NCBI GenBank assembly: GCA_031412335.1
Contig: JANOCT010000013.1
Location: forward strand, 53,103-117,102
Length of the DNA stretch: 64,000 nucleotides
Direction: 5' to 3'
Source: JBBQYA01 sp031412335
Lineage (GTDB): Bacteria; Bacteroidota; Bacteroidia; Sphingobacteriales; Sphingobacteriaceae
The notes beneath the pieces are model-generated. The model was not told the origin of the DNA. It worked only from the letters and a program-made list of their open reading frames with translations, and made no database searches. Below, in pieces: positions 53,526-62,179 of the stretch. The translations under genes and the position numbers were made by a program. How positions within the stretch are numbered: position 1 is the stretch's first letter; each line of letters begins with the position of its first letter.

Positions 53526-54729
53526 ATCTTCTTCTTAAAATGTCGTAAAAAGAAGAAACACTTTCTTTTTTATTCGTCCAGTTAAATTTTTCAACCAGAT
53601 TTTGCCGAATGTATTGATCGGCCTGGCTGTACGTTGAAAATCCATTCAGTAATTCAATCGAATCATTATACGCATTGGCATCTCCGTTAAATAAAGCCTG
53701 AATAAATAAAAACTTTTCATTTAGGCCAATTCCTGACTTAAGTTCTGTTATTTTCTTTTTCGCAAGTTGACTTATCAATGTTTGATACTCGCTTTGCTTT
53801 CCGATTTTTTCATTCAACGTCGCAGTTTCAGTATTGGCATATTTTGTATTTACATCCAATGGCGTTTTTACTAATTCCTTATCAGATTGAATTTCTGATA
53901 CGATTGTATTAGTTGCAGTAAAAAGTTGACTAGCAGCTAGAGTTTCTTTTATTTTTTCATCTTCCTCCAGTTGAATTTCATTAGAAATAACTTCAATTTC
54001 TTTAGGCAAATCAAATTTCGGAGTAACTTCTGCACTAATTGTAGGAATTTCAATTGCTTCAATTTCTTCTAACACAGGCGCTATTTCAATTTCATTTTCA
54101 ACTTCTTGAACAGCAATTTCTTCAATTGTACTTGCTGTATTTATTTCAGGAAGCACTTCAGGCGCATTCGCTCTCCTTTCTTCTTCTGGTTGCTCAACCA
54201 AACGGAATGAATAGCTATTATCCATTTTTTCAACTTTTGGTTCCGCTATTACAAATTTTTCAGCTTCTACATTTTTTACTTCTGGAGCATTTAATGCTGC
54301 AATAGCATCTTGTTCTGCTCTTTTAAAAGCCAATGAAATATCTTCTTCATCATACAAAGGTGTAATCTTAGGAATAATTATTTCTTCTTTTTGAGCCAAA
54401 GATTCGTTTTTAACCTTTTCATTTAATTCTACTGTTGGTTGATAAGTAGGTGTTTGAGAAACATCATGCTCGTTTGTTTCAGACTTGTAAGCTACTGTAT
54501 CTACAACTTTGTTTTCTAAACTTTGCAAAAAATCAGGTTCCAGTGCTTTTTTCATTGCATCTGCTTCTGTTATTTTTTTTAGAATATCAACGTAATCTGC
54601 TAAGTAGCGTGCATTCGCACTAAATAAATCTAAATCGATAGTATTGAATGATTTTGCCAAGCTAAAATGCTGATCATGAAGATCTTCGAGAATAATAGCT
54701 ATTTTATTAAAAATGGTGTCTTTGTTCAT
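53518..54729 (-). CDS. Conserved hypothetical protein, Glu-rich linker
   Basis: The 403-residue protein has a helical N-terminal part (about 1-85, 'DLHDQHFSLAKSFNTIDLDLF'), a long acidic low-complexity middle (about 90-290, rich in Glu, Ile, Pro and Val) and a helical C-terminal domain (about 310-403: 'IGLNEKFLFIQALFNGDANAY', 'QYIRQNLVEKFNWTNK'). I recall similar proteins in other Bacteroidota beside cell-wall genes, but I know no function. It has no signal peptide or membrane segment, so it is cytoplasmic. A 7-bp inverted repeat (GAATCGG/CCGATTC, 54749-54771) lies just upstream. Confidence 0.8.
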   Translation of the reverse strand: MNKDTIFNKIAIILEDLHDQHFSLAKSFNTIDLDLFSANARYLADYVDILKKITEADAMKKALEPDFLQSLENKVVDTVAYKSETNEHDVSQTPTYQPTVELNEKVKNESLAQKEEIIIPKITPLYDEEDISLAFKRAEQDAIAALNAPEVKNVEAEKFVIAEPKVEKMDNSYSFRLVEQPEEERRANAPEVLPEINTASTIEEIAVQEVENEIEIAPVLEEIEAIEIPTISAEVTPKFDLPKEIEVISNEIQLEEDEKIKETLAASQLFTATNTIVSEIQSDKELVKTPLDVNTKYANTETATLNEKIGKQSEYQTLISQLAKKKITELKSGIGLNEKFLFIQALFNGDANAYNDSIELLNGFSTYSQADQYIRQNLVEKFNWTNKKESVSSFYDILRRRFI

Positions 54730-54914
54730 ATATGCTGTAACTGCAAGCGAATCGGAATATTTTACCGATTCATCAAAATTACAAAGAAATTAATGTGTAA
54801 AAGTTGAGAGTTACCCACAATTCCACATTTTCGATTGTTTTGAGTCAATAAAATAAATCATTCATTATAATTTAAAATAATGGAACGAAATTAAAATTGA
54901 TCCTATCTTAGCGA

Positions 54915-55487
54915 ATGTTTTATGAAGAACATCCAGCAGGAAAGAATCGCCGAGGAGGCATTGAAGTTATAACAGGTCCTATGTTTTCGGGTAAAACGGA
55001 AGAATTAATTCGAAGACTTCGACGTTCACAAATCGCAAAATTAAGGGTCGAAATATTTAAACCTACAACAGACACACGATACGACCCAACTTCTATCGTT
55101 AGCCATGATTTAAATTCGATTCATTCAACGCCAGTTTCTAATTCATCTGCTATTTTGCTGTATGGAAGCAATGTAGATGTAGTAGGGATTGATGAAGCTC
55201 AGTTTTTTGATGATGGCTTACCTTCTGTTTGCGAAAAATTAGCTTCAAAAGGCATTCGGGTAATTGCTGCCGGCCTTGATATGGACTACCTCGGATTACC
55301 GTTTGGCCCAATTCCTGCGTTAATGGCTGTAGCAGAATTTGTAACAAAAGTTCAGGCCGTTTGCGTGCGATGTGGTGCTGGTGCAAGCCACTCTTTCCGT
55401 TTAGTAAATAGTGAGGAAAAGGTTTTGTTAGGAGAAAAAGAAAGTTACGAACCTCGTTGTAGAGTTTGTTTCAACCGGTCAAAATAA
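54915..55487 (+). CDS. tdk: Thymidine kinase
   Basis: The 190-residue type II thymidine kinase phosphorylates thymidine in nucleotide salvage. It has P-loop 'GPMFSGKT' (21-28), 'VVGIDEAQFFDD' (about 85-96, Walker B), the lasso-region 'DYLGLPFGP' and a C-terminal zinc ribbon with CVRC and CRVC pairs. The length and motif order are typical. Confidence 0.96.
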   Translation: MFYEEHPAGKNRRGGIEVITGPMFSGKTEELIRRLRRSQIAKLRVEIFKPTTDTRYDPTSIVSHDLNSIHSTPVSNSSAILLYGSNVDVVGIDEAQFFDDGLPSVCEKLASKGIRVIAAGLDMDYLGLPFGPIPALMAVAEFVTKVQAVCVRCGAGASHSFRLVNSEEKVLLGEKESYEPRCRVCFNRSK

Positions 55488-55514
55488 AATTAAGTAAAAT
55501 GAAAACCGATTAAA

Positions 55515-56786
55515 TTAATTTTTAATAATTGGCTTTACAATCTTTTCACCTGTTTTTGAAGACACTAAGGAAACAAAGTACATTCCTTTTGATAACTCAC
55601 TCAAATCAAAATTATAATTTGAATTACTTGCAGAGGTATTAAATTCTTTTTGTTGAACTATTTTACCAGTTGCATCCATTATGTTTCCAGTTAAAATTTC
55701 TTCGTCTGTAGTTTCATAATTAAAGAAAGCTAAATCGATTACAGGATTCGGATAGATTGAAAATATATTGGTTCTAATATCATTTACTAAAACTGATTTT
55801 ACTTTTGAATACGTAGTTTTTCCATCAAAATCATGTTGCACAATTCTATAATAATTAGTTCCTGAAAGTGGTTTAAGATCTGTAAACAAATAATTATTTA
55901 CTGTTCCATCTTCTGAATTTTCATTTACAGTACCAACTTTTTTAAAATTTTTCCCATCTGAAGATCGCTCAACAGTAAATCCAGCATTATTCAATTCATT
56001 AGCAGTACTCCAATTTACTAAATTATTTTTTCCTTCATTTTTTACGTTTAATTGTAAAAAAGTAACCGAAAGTGGAGCAATTTCTCCTCTTATTCTGATA
56101 GCACTATATGCCATTCTTGGAGTTGTAGCAGCCATGGTGAAAATTGGATTATCTGCACCATTCGCAGAAACAAATTTCAAAGCAGCCGCATGCGAATGTT
56201 GTGTAAGCAACATATTGTGAATTAAAGAAAAACCAGAAGATACACTAATACTGGATAAATCAGATGAATTTACTGCAGTTACAATTGCATCATTAGCAAC
56301 GGAATTTATGTTGGATGTTGAACCAATTGGTATTTGATTGATGGCTGTATTCCCTTTCACTTGATCAATTGGAGTAAGCTGATTAACATTTTGAAATAAA
56401 AATACTGAGCTCCCAACAGAATTTAAAGTACTATTACCATTTGTGTAATTTATACTTATGGTATTATTTAGTAATCCAGATAGATCTGATTCTTTTAAAT
56501 AAAATATGGCAACATCATTTAATGCTCCAAGTGTACTTACAGATGTATTACCAGTTAGAGTCATATTTTTGCCGCCATACGTAACCGAGCTTACATTATT
56601 TGCAGCACTAAATTCACCTGTTACTATTATATATAAAAATCTGTTTGTGCCAGGTGCAATTGAGAAATTAAATGTTGAACTTGAGCCTACTGCGTCATTA
56701 ACCAATGCAACTTGAGCCTTAATATTAATAGAAAAAATTAGTAATGCAATGAATACTATAAATTTAAGAGTTGTGTTTTTAAGCAT
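55515..56786 (-). CDS. Secreted protein with T9SS sorting domain
   Basis: The 423-residue protein has a signal peptide (1-24, ending IKA). Residues 28-230 form a jelly-roll-like domain ('GTNRFLYIIVTGEFSAANNV', 'GGKNMTLTG'). A fibronectin-like module follows ('NLVNWSTANELNNAGFTVER', about 255-335), then a type A T9SS domain (about 345-423, 'IYPNPVIDLAFFNY' to 'GEKIVKPIIKN'). It should be exported to the cell surface. It stands alone between tdk and icd; ligand unknown. Confidence 0.88.
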   Translation of the reverse strand: MLKNTTLKFIVFIALLIFSINIKAQVALVNDAVGSSSTFNFSIAPGTNRFLYIIVTGEFSAANNVSSVTYGGKNMTLTGNTSVSTLGALNDVAIFYLKESDLSGLLNNTISINYTNGNSTLNSVGSSVFLFQNVNQLTPIDQVKGNTAINQIPIGSTSNINSVANDAIVTAVNSSDLSSISVSSGFSLIHNMLLTQHSHAAALKFVSANGADNPIFTMAATTPRMAYSAIRIRGEIAPLSVTFLQLNVKNEGKNNLVNWSTANELNNAGFTVERSSDGKNFKKVGTVNENSEDGTVNNYLFTDLKPLSGTNYYRIVQHDFDGKTTYSKVKSVLVNDIRTNIFSIYPNPVIDLAFFNYETTDEEILTGNIMDATGKIVQQKEFNTSASNSNYNFDLSELSKGMYFVSLVSSKTGEKIVKPIIKN

Positions 56787-56891
56787 GATGAGAATAATTT
56801 TACTAAATGTTTATTTAGCCTTTATACTGTTCTAAAATAAAATAGTTCCAAAAAAATTATTCCTATTTTTCAATATTAGCGTGTAAAAAAA

Positions 56892-56913
56892 AAGCTACTT
56901 TTTCAAATAGCTT
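56892..56913 (-). terminator. Terminator after icd
   Basis: AAGCTA (56892-56897) and TAGCTT (56908-56913) form a short stem; the minus strand then runs into about nine T. It lies 10 bp past the icd stop. Confidence 0.65.
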
Positions 56914-56922
56914 ATAATGGTT

Positions 56923-58152
56923 TTAGTTAAGTTTCTTTTTCAGATTCTCGTCAATTGCTGCCAAAAACTCTTCAGTATATAAGTAATGTTCCCCATGGTT
57001 TACTTTGTTTCCATGGATGGTTACTGCCAAATCCTTTGTCATTTTTCCAGATTCAACGGTTTCAATACAAACCTGTTCCAAAGCTTGACAAAAATTAATT
57101 AGTTCCTGATTTTTATCCAACGTTCCTCTGAATTCCAATCCCCTTGTCCAAGCAAAAATAGAAGCAATTGGATTGGTGCTGGTTGGTTTTCCAGCTTGAT
57201 GATCTCTGTAATGACGGGTTACGGTTCCGTGAGCAGCCTCTGCTTCCATCGTTTTTCCGTCTGGAGTTACTAAAACTGAAGTCATTAATCCTAATGATCC
57301 AAATCCTTGAGCTACCGTATCACTTTGTACATCTCCATCGTAATTTTTACAAGCCCACACAAAATTTCCGTTCCATTTTAATGCTGAAGCTACCATATCA
57401 TCAATCAAACGATGTTCGTAAACAATTCCAGCGGCTTCAAATTTAACTTTGTATTCATTTTGGTAAATTTCTTCAAAAATATCTTTGAATCTTCCGTCAT
57501 ACTTTTTCAGAATAGTATTTTTTGTTGAAAGATATAGTGGCCATTTTTTAAGCAATGCTTGATTGAAACACGAATAGGCAAATCCCCGAATCGATTCATC
57601 CAAATTATACATGGCCATAGCAACACCGTCTCCTTTAAAATTAAACACTTCAAACACTTGTGGGGCAGAACCATCTTCAGGTGTAAAAGTCATAGTTAGT
57701 TTTCCTTTACCTTTAATTACGGTATCTGTTGCACGGTATTGATCACCAAAAGCATGTCGACCAATGCAAATTGGTGCAGTCCAATTGGTTACTAATCTCG
57801 GAACGTTTTTCATTACAATCGGCTCTCTAAAAACGGTTCCATCCAATATATTTCTAATCGTTCCATTGGGTGATTTCCACATTTGCTTTAATGAAAACTC
57901 CTGAACACGTTGCTCATCTGGTGTAATAGTGGCACATTTTATTCCAACATTGTATTTTTTTATTGCTTCAGCAGCATCAATAGTTACTTGATCATTCGTT
58001 TCATCGCGATGTTCAATTCCTAAATCAAAATACTTTATATCCAATTCAAGATAAGGGTGAATTAATTTATCCTTGATAAATGTCCAGATAATGCGGGTCA
58101 TTTCATCACCATCTAATTCTACAACAGGGTTTGCAACTTTAATTTTTTGCAT
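56923..58152 (-). CDS. icd: NADP-dependent isocitrate dehydrogenase
   Basis: The 409-residue enzyme belongs to the dimeric, eukaryote-like NADP-IDH type. It opens 'VANPVVELDGDEMTRIIW' and has 'KCATITPDEQRV', 'SPNGTIRNILDGTVFREPI' and 'EAAHGTVTRHYRDHQAGKPTSTN', the last read across its two halves, near residue 305-327. It converts isocitrate to 2-oxoglutarate in the TCA cycle. A TAAATTTG promoter element precedes it. Confidence 0.96.
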   Translation of the reverse strand: MQKIKVANPVVELDGDEMTRIIWTFIKDKLIHPYLELDIKYFDLGIEHRDETNDQVTIDAAEAIKKYNVGIKCATITPDEQRVQEFSLKQMWKSPNGTIRNILDGTVFREPIVMKNVPRLVTNWTAPICIGRHAFGDQYRATDTVIKGKGKLTMTFTPEDGSAPQVFEVFNFKGDGVAMAMYNLDESIRGFAYSCFNQALLKKWPLYLSTKNTILKKYDGRFKDIFEEIYQNEYKVKFEAAGIVYEHRLIDDMVASALKWNGNFVWACKNYDGDVQSDTVAQGFGSLGLMTSVLVTPDGKTMEAEAAHGTVTRHYRDHQAGKPTSTNPIASIFAWTRGLEFRGTLDKNQELINFCQALEQVCIETVESGKMTKDLAVTIHGNKVNHGEHYLYTEEFLAAIDENLKKKLN

Positions 58153-58192
58153 AGTTTTTTAATTATTTCTTTTGAATTTTGGCAAATTTAGC

Positions 58193-58200
58193 CTAAAAAG
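58193..58200 (-). promoter_or_regulatory. Candidate -7 element of icd
   Basis: On the minus strand TAAATTTG matches TAnnTTTG and lies 40 bp before the icd ATG. No clear -33 TTG is seen. Confidence 0.4.
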
Positions 58201-58350
58201 TGGATTTTGGATATTAATTTATATGCTGAATTGTTTAATTTCAGGATTATTTATATCCAACCATAAAATCAACCGGTCGGAAGAAATTTAGAGATTTTTA
58301 TTTATCTCTTATAATTATTGATCATAGATTTAATTTTCTTAAAATTTATG

Positions 58351-58472
58351 AGCTTGCCCCCAAATAAAAAAATTTGGGGGCCGGGCTTTCAGCTTTATCT
58401 TTTTTGCGTGAAGGCTAGCTAAAATTTCAATTTTTATATAGCAAAAAAGGATATCGCTTCAATCCCTAAGCT
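58351..58472. repeat. Structured intergenic repeat, copy B
   Basis: This copy lies in the 445-bp gap (58153-58597) between icd and the DUF2071 gene. It has outer arms AGCTT (58351-58355) and AAGCT (58468-58472), a 9-bp hairpin CCCCCAAAT (58357-58365) with ATTTGGGGG (58372-58380), the CCGGGCT core, and an inner stem CTTTTTTGC (58399-58407) with GCAAAAAAG (58441-58449), ending AATCCCTAAGCT. It is the same element as at 39975-40112, with compensating changes in the arms. The rest of the gap holds only the icd promoter. Confidence 0.8.
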
Positions 58473-58597
58473 ACCTTAAATTGTATAATTAGCTTACTAT
58501 CAATAATTAACGACTTTTCAAATTACTCGAAAATAATAAAAAGGTTAAATCACTTTTTCTAATCTAAACTAATCATCTTGAAATTTGTACTCTTTTC

Positions 58598-59320
58598 ATG
58601 AAACCAATTTTTCTAACTGCTGAATGGAACAATCTGATTATGGCAAATTATTTTATTGATCCAGAAATTTTACTGCCTTATTTGCCTCCTGCAACAGAAT
58701 TAGATATATATAAAGGCAAATGTTATGTTAGTTTGATTGGTTTTATGTTCGAAAAAACAAAAGTATTGGGTGTTAAAATACCCTTTCATATAAATTTCGA
58801 AGAAGTTAATCTTCGGTTTTACGTCCGCCATTTTGACAACGGTGAATGGAAAAGAGGAGCAGTTTTTATAAAAGAAATAGTCCCTAAAATAGCTATCAGT
58901 TTAGTTGCAAATACATTGTACAACGAAAAATACAGCACCATGCAAATGCAACATTATTTCAAAAGCAGAAATGAACAAATTGAGCTAGGATATTCCTGGT
59001 TGCATCAAAAAAAATGGAATAAATTGGAAGCAATCGTTGAAAACAAAACCATTGAAATGAAAGCAAAAAGCGAAGAAGAATTTATTGCTGAGCATTATTG
59101 GGGTTACTCAAAATTTAATGACAAAACTACTATAGAATATGCCGTTCGGCATCCCAGGTGGAAGCTTTTCACAATTAAGAAATTTTCAATTGATGTAGAT
59201 TTTATAAAAATTTATGGAGATCAATTCTCATTTCTTCAAAATGCTACCCCAGAAAGTGTATTTGTAGCACAAGGATCTGCAATTCAGATTTTAAATAAAA
59301 GAATAATTAAAGTTGATTGA
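58598..59320 (+). CDS. DUF2071 (YqjF-like) protein
   Basis: The 240-residue protein belongs to the DUF2071 / YqjF family: 'FLTAEWNNLIMANYFIDPEILLPYLPP' split over residues 4-30, 'LDIYKGKCYVSLIGFMF' (about 35-51), 'EEVNLRFYVRH' (about 68-78) and a late 'EHYWGYSKF' (about 168-176). The fold is an acetoacetate-decarboxylase-like barrel; function is unknown. It converges on dnaX with a 20-bp gap. Confidence 0.88.
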   Translation: MKPIFLTAEWNNLIMANYFIDPEILLPYLPPATELDIYKGKCYVSLIGFMFEKTKVLGVKIPFHINFEEVNLRFYVRHFDNGEWKRGAVFIKEIVPKIAISLVANTLYNEKYSTMQMQHYFKSRNEQIELGYSWLHQKKWNKLEAIVENKTIEMKAKSEEEFIAEHYWGYSKFNDKTTIEYAVRHPRWKLFTIKKFSIDVDFIKIYGDQFSFLQNATPESVFVAQGSAIQILNKRIIKVD

Positions 59321-59340
59321 TTTTAGAAAAAACATTTTAA

Positions 59341-61194
59341 CTAATGCTCAATTTCCAGATCAAATTTCTTTTTAATCTCATTTAATGCTGGATATTTAGT
59401 AGCGAGATAAGCATATTTATCGCTATTGGTATAAGGCATTTTTATACTTTCATCTTCTTTCGACAAGACTATTTCAAGCGTAATTTCATAATTGTTTAAT
59501 TCTTTTCGCAAAAAACCGAGCAAATCCTGCCGATGCTCATCAATTGCATCTCTTTGAATGCTGTTGGCCACTTCAATCTTTACCATAACATCATTTATTT
59601 GAGGTTCAGAATGTGTTAAGGCAGAATGCAATGACATCTTCTTTTCAGCCAACATTTTTTCAGCATAATTTTTCCAAAGGTCTTTTAAGGATTTTTCTGA
59701 AAATACTGAAGAAGCCTGATTTAACATTGTAATTGCTGGCTGATCTTCAGATACTATTTCGGCTATCGTTTTTATTTCAAAAACAGATTTAAGCGATGGT
59801 ATTTCAGCGTTTTTGCGGGTTGATGTGTACGCTACTGGTTTTGTACTATTTTCAACAGGTATTGCATTTTGATTTTCTATTGTTTCACTTTCTACAGAAT
59901 TTGCTAAGTTGGGATCTTTAGCAATTAGCTGGTCAGCTTCAGAAAAATTTGGAGAATTATTGATTTTTTCGGCTATCTCCTTACTATCAATTACTTGAGG
60001 CTTACTTTCTACTATTTTCTCTCCATCAACGGCATTTGTATTTAATCGCTTAGCGTTTTTTTTTTCTTCAGAATTTCCGTTTTCAGCTGAAATCTTAACC
60101 ACTGCATTAATATGGCACATTTTCAACAAGGCTAATTCAACCAATAAGCGTTGGTTTTTACTTTGTTTATAATTTAAATCACATTGATTTGAAATTGTTA
60201 AAGCTGTCAATAAAAAAGAAGCCGAAGCGGAAATGGACTGACTGGCATAACTTTTCGCAATCCTATCCGTAACTTGCAATAACTTAATGGTACGTTCGTC
60301 TTTTGAAACTAGCAAATCACGAAAATGTCCACTTAAGCCATTAATAAAGTTATTTCCATCGAAACCATTGCTCAAAACTTCATCAAAAAGCAATAACGTT
60401 GCTGCCATATTTTCGGCGAGCAATGCATCCGTAACTTTAAAATAATAATCATAATCCAAGATATTCAGATTGTCGATTACTGCTTTGTAGGTTATATTAT
60501 TCCCACTAAAACTAGCAATCTGATCAAACATAGAAAGTGCATCTCGTAAGGCACCATCAGCTTTTTGAGCAATAATATGAAGGCCTTCTGTTTCGGTTGC
60601 AATGTTTTCTTTAACTGCGATATTTGCCAAATGGGTGGTCATATCATCCACCATAATCCTATTGAAATCAAAAATCTGACATCGCGAAAGAATGGTAGGA
60701 ATAATTTTATGCTTCTCTGTAGTAGCTAATATAAAAATGGCGTAAGGTGGCGGTTCTTCCAAAGTCTTCAAAAATGCATTGAAAGCACTGTTAGACAACA
60801 TGTGAACCTCATCAATAATATAAATTTTGTACTTGCCGATTTGCGGCGGATACCGAACTTGATCTACCAGACTTCGAATATCTTCGACAGAATTATTAGA
60901 TGCTGCATCCAATTCGTGAATATTCAAAGAGCCACCTTTGTTGAAAGATACACAAGAATCGCAGGTATTACAGGCCTCCGTATTTTCTTTTATGTTTAAG
61001 CAATTAATGGTTTTTGCCAAAATTCTGGCACACGTAGTTTTACCTACACCCCTAGGCCCACAAAACAAAAAAGCTTGCGCCAACTGATTATTCTTAATCG
61101 CATTCTTTAATGTATTCGTAATATGTTGTTGTCCAATTACACTTTCAAATGTAGCTGGACGATACTTTCTGGCCGAAACAACGAAATTTTCCAT
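59341..61194 (-). CDS. dnaX: DNA polymerase III subunit gamma/tau
   Basis: The 617-residue clamp-loader ATPase has P-loop 'GPRGVGKT' (46-53), zinc module Cys 65, 75, 78 and 81, Walker B with sensor segment 'IDEVHMLSNSAFNAFLKTLEE' (split near 127-147), and the collar domain to about residue 365. It then has a variable Glu/Asn/Ser-rich linker and a C-terminal tau-type domain (about 480-617). Codons 377-380 contain a run of ten A (60056-60065 on this strand as T). Slippage by one base either way gives a stop within a few codons and so a product of about 383 residues, the right size for gamma. Confidence 0.95.
   Translation of the reverse strand: MENFVVSARKYRPATFESVIGQQHITNTLKNAIKNNQLAQAFLFCGPRGVGKTTCARILAKTINCLNIKENTEACNTCDSCVSFNKGGSLNIHELDAASNNSVEDIRSLVDQVRYPPQIGKYKIYIIDEVHMLSNSAFNAFLKTLEEPPPYAIFILATTEKHKIIPTILSRCQIFDFNRIMVDDMTTHLANIAVKENIATETEGLHIIAQKADGALRDALSMFDQIASFSGNNITYKAVIDNLNILDYDYYFKVTDALLAENMAATLLLFDEVLSNGFDGNNFINGLSGHFRDLLVSKDERTIKLLQVTDRIAKSYASQSISASASFLLTALTISNQCDLNYKQSKNQRLLVELALLKMCHINAVVKISAENGNSEEKKNAKRLNTNAVDGEKIVESKPQVIDSKEIAEKINNSPNFSEADQLIAKDPNLANSVESETIENQNAIPVENSTKPVAYTSTRKNAEIPSLKSVFEIKTIAEIVSEDQPAITMLNQASSVFSEKSLKDLWKNYAEKMLAEKKMSLHSALTHSEPQINDVMVKIEVANSIQRDAIDEHRQDLLGFLRKELNNYEITLEIVLSKEDESIKMPYTNSDKYAYLATKYPALNEIKKKFDLEIEH
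60056..60065 (-). promoter_or_regulatory. Candidate dnaX slippage site (A10 run)
   Basis: The coding strand reads GAA GAA AAA AAA AAC GCT AAG. With one extra A the frame reads ...AAA CGC TAA; with one fewer it reads ...ACG CTA AGC GAT TAA. Both end at once, directly after the clamp-loader collar domain. This is the layout of dnaX genes that make gamma by slippage or frameshifting. Confidence 0.55.
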
Positions 61195-61253
61195 CGGTTG
61201 CTAAATTAGAAAATTCTAATTAATTGAATTCTAAAACCAAAAAAAAATCAAAT

Positions 61254-61490
61254 CTATTTACGAAGTTGAAAATCACTGCTCGAGAAAAATTCCAATAATG
61301 AGATTTTGTAATAGGCGCAAATAAAACTTAAGGTAGAAATAGAAAGATTAACGTTGCCAGTTTCAATTCTTGCAATATGAATCTGCGTATCATTATAAAC
61401 CTCTTCCTGAGTCAAATTTCTTTCTTCTCTCAAAGTCTTAAGAGTAAGTGCAATTTTTTTTAAAAGGCTTGAATCTCTGAGTTGAGACAT
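61254..61490 (-). CDS. XRE family transcriptional regulator
   Basis: The 78-residue protein is a single XRE helix-turn-helix ('IALTLKTLREERNLTQEEVYND', then 'IHIARIETGNVNLSISTLSFI', with the 'ISLLEFF' end typical of Bacteroidota). It is divergent from the lipoprotein gene at 61664, with an imperfect inverted repeat AATGAC/GTCATT (61523-61540) between them as a possible binding site. The layout repeats that of the XRE/lipoprotein pair in the hppD cassette. Confidence 0.88.
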   Translation of the reverse strand: MSQLRDSSLLKKIALTLKTLREERNLTQEEVYNDTQIHIARIETGNVNLSISTLSFICAYYKISLLEFFSSSDFQLRK

Positions 61491-61522
61491 AGCACAAGAA
61501 AAAAAGAAAAAATAAATTTGCT

Positions 61523-61540
61523 AATGACGAATAAGTCATT
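61523..61540. promoter_or_regulatory. Inverted repeat between XRE gene and lipoprotein gene
   Basis: AATGAC (61523-61528) and GTCATT (61535-61540) with a 6-bp spacer lie 32 bp upstream of the XRE start. A possible operator; no second copy was found. Confidence 0.35.
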
Positions 61541-61663
61541 TAGATTTATACTATAAAACGAAAACGATTATATACAGGGCTAATCACCCATTATGAAACA
61601 TTTAGTGTTATCGAGCTGAAACACTTCTAAAAATTAGCTCTTAAATTTTATATACTTTTAAAA

Positions 61664-62125
61664 ATGAAGAAATTATTATTATTTATTATTCTTGCAATTT
61701 CGTTTGTAAGTTGTAAGAAAGAAGAAGTAGAGGAAACATTATCAAATAAAACTACGAGTACAGCTCGGCAAACAAGTGTAAATATGAGAACTTATTTCGA
61801 TGATGGTGGACCAAAGGAAGGAACTAATTATGGATGTAAAGCTCCTAGTGGAAATTGTTGGCCTGACACTGGTCCTACAGGACTTTCTATACCAATAATG
61901 AATGGTATATTTGAAACTGTTTTGGGTGGAAATCAATCTTCTATACGTTCTAGCTTTACTTCTAACCAGAGTTTTTTGATTGAATATATGGCAGAAGCAG
62001 ATATTGCAAAAGTGATTTCAGGTGAAAGCTTTGTTTACGGCAGAGGATCTAATTCTACGAAGCGGTATTTTTTATTAAAATCAGCAAGCGATAATAGATT
62101 GCAAACTGTATATCCTTTTTATTGA
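61664..62125 (+). CDS. Lipoprotein with Gly/Pro/Cys patch
   Basis: The 153-residue protein has lipobox 'FVSC' (C17), a Glu/Thr/Ser linker, a patch 'GTNYGCKAPSGNCWPDTGPTG' split around C58 and C65, then a domain ending 'SDNRLQTVYPFY'. I recognise no family. The layout parallels the 164-residue cassette lipoprotein at 41862. A terminator follows at 62134-62163, so it may be expressed more strongly than the genes after it. Confidence 0.7.
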   Translation: MKKLLLFIILAISFVSCKKEEVEETLSNKTTSTARQTSVNMRTYFDDGGPKEGTNYGCKAPSGNCWPDTGPTGLSIPIMNGIFETVLGGNQSSIRSSFTSNQSFLIEYMAEADIAKVISGESFVYGRGSNSTKRYFLLKSASDNRLQTVYPFY

Positions 62126-62133
62126 TTTATAAA

Positions 62134-62163
62134 GAAGGAGTGACTCAACAAAGTCGCTCCTTT
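62134..62163 (+). terminator. Hairpin terminator after the lipoprotein gene
   Basis: GAAGGAGTGACT (62134-62145) and AGTCGCTCCTTT (62152-62163) form a 12-bp stem with two G-T pairs and a CAACAA loop. The tail after it is only moderately T-rich, so it may act as an attenuator between 61664-62125 and the next gene. Confidence 0.7.
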
Positions 62164-62179
62164 CTAATATTAACAAAAT

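Noticed and set aside
54054..54305. A Leu/Gln-rich plus-strand frame
   Set aside because: It is the antisense of the Glu-rich linker of the 403-residue protein; Glu codons read backward give Leu and Phe.
60056..60065. Homopolymer run in dnaX as a sequencing error
   Set aside because: The frame stays open through the run and continues into a normal C-terminal tau domain, so the ten-A reading is self-consistent.
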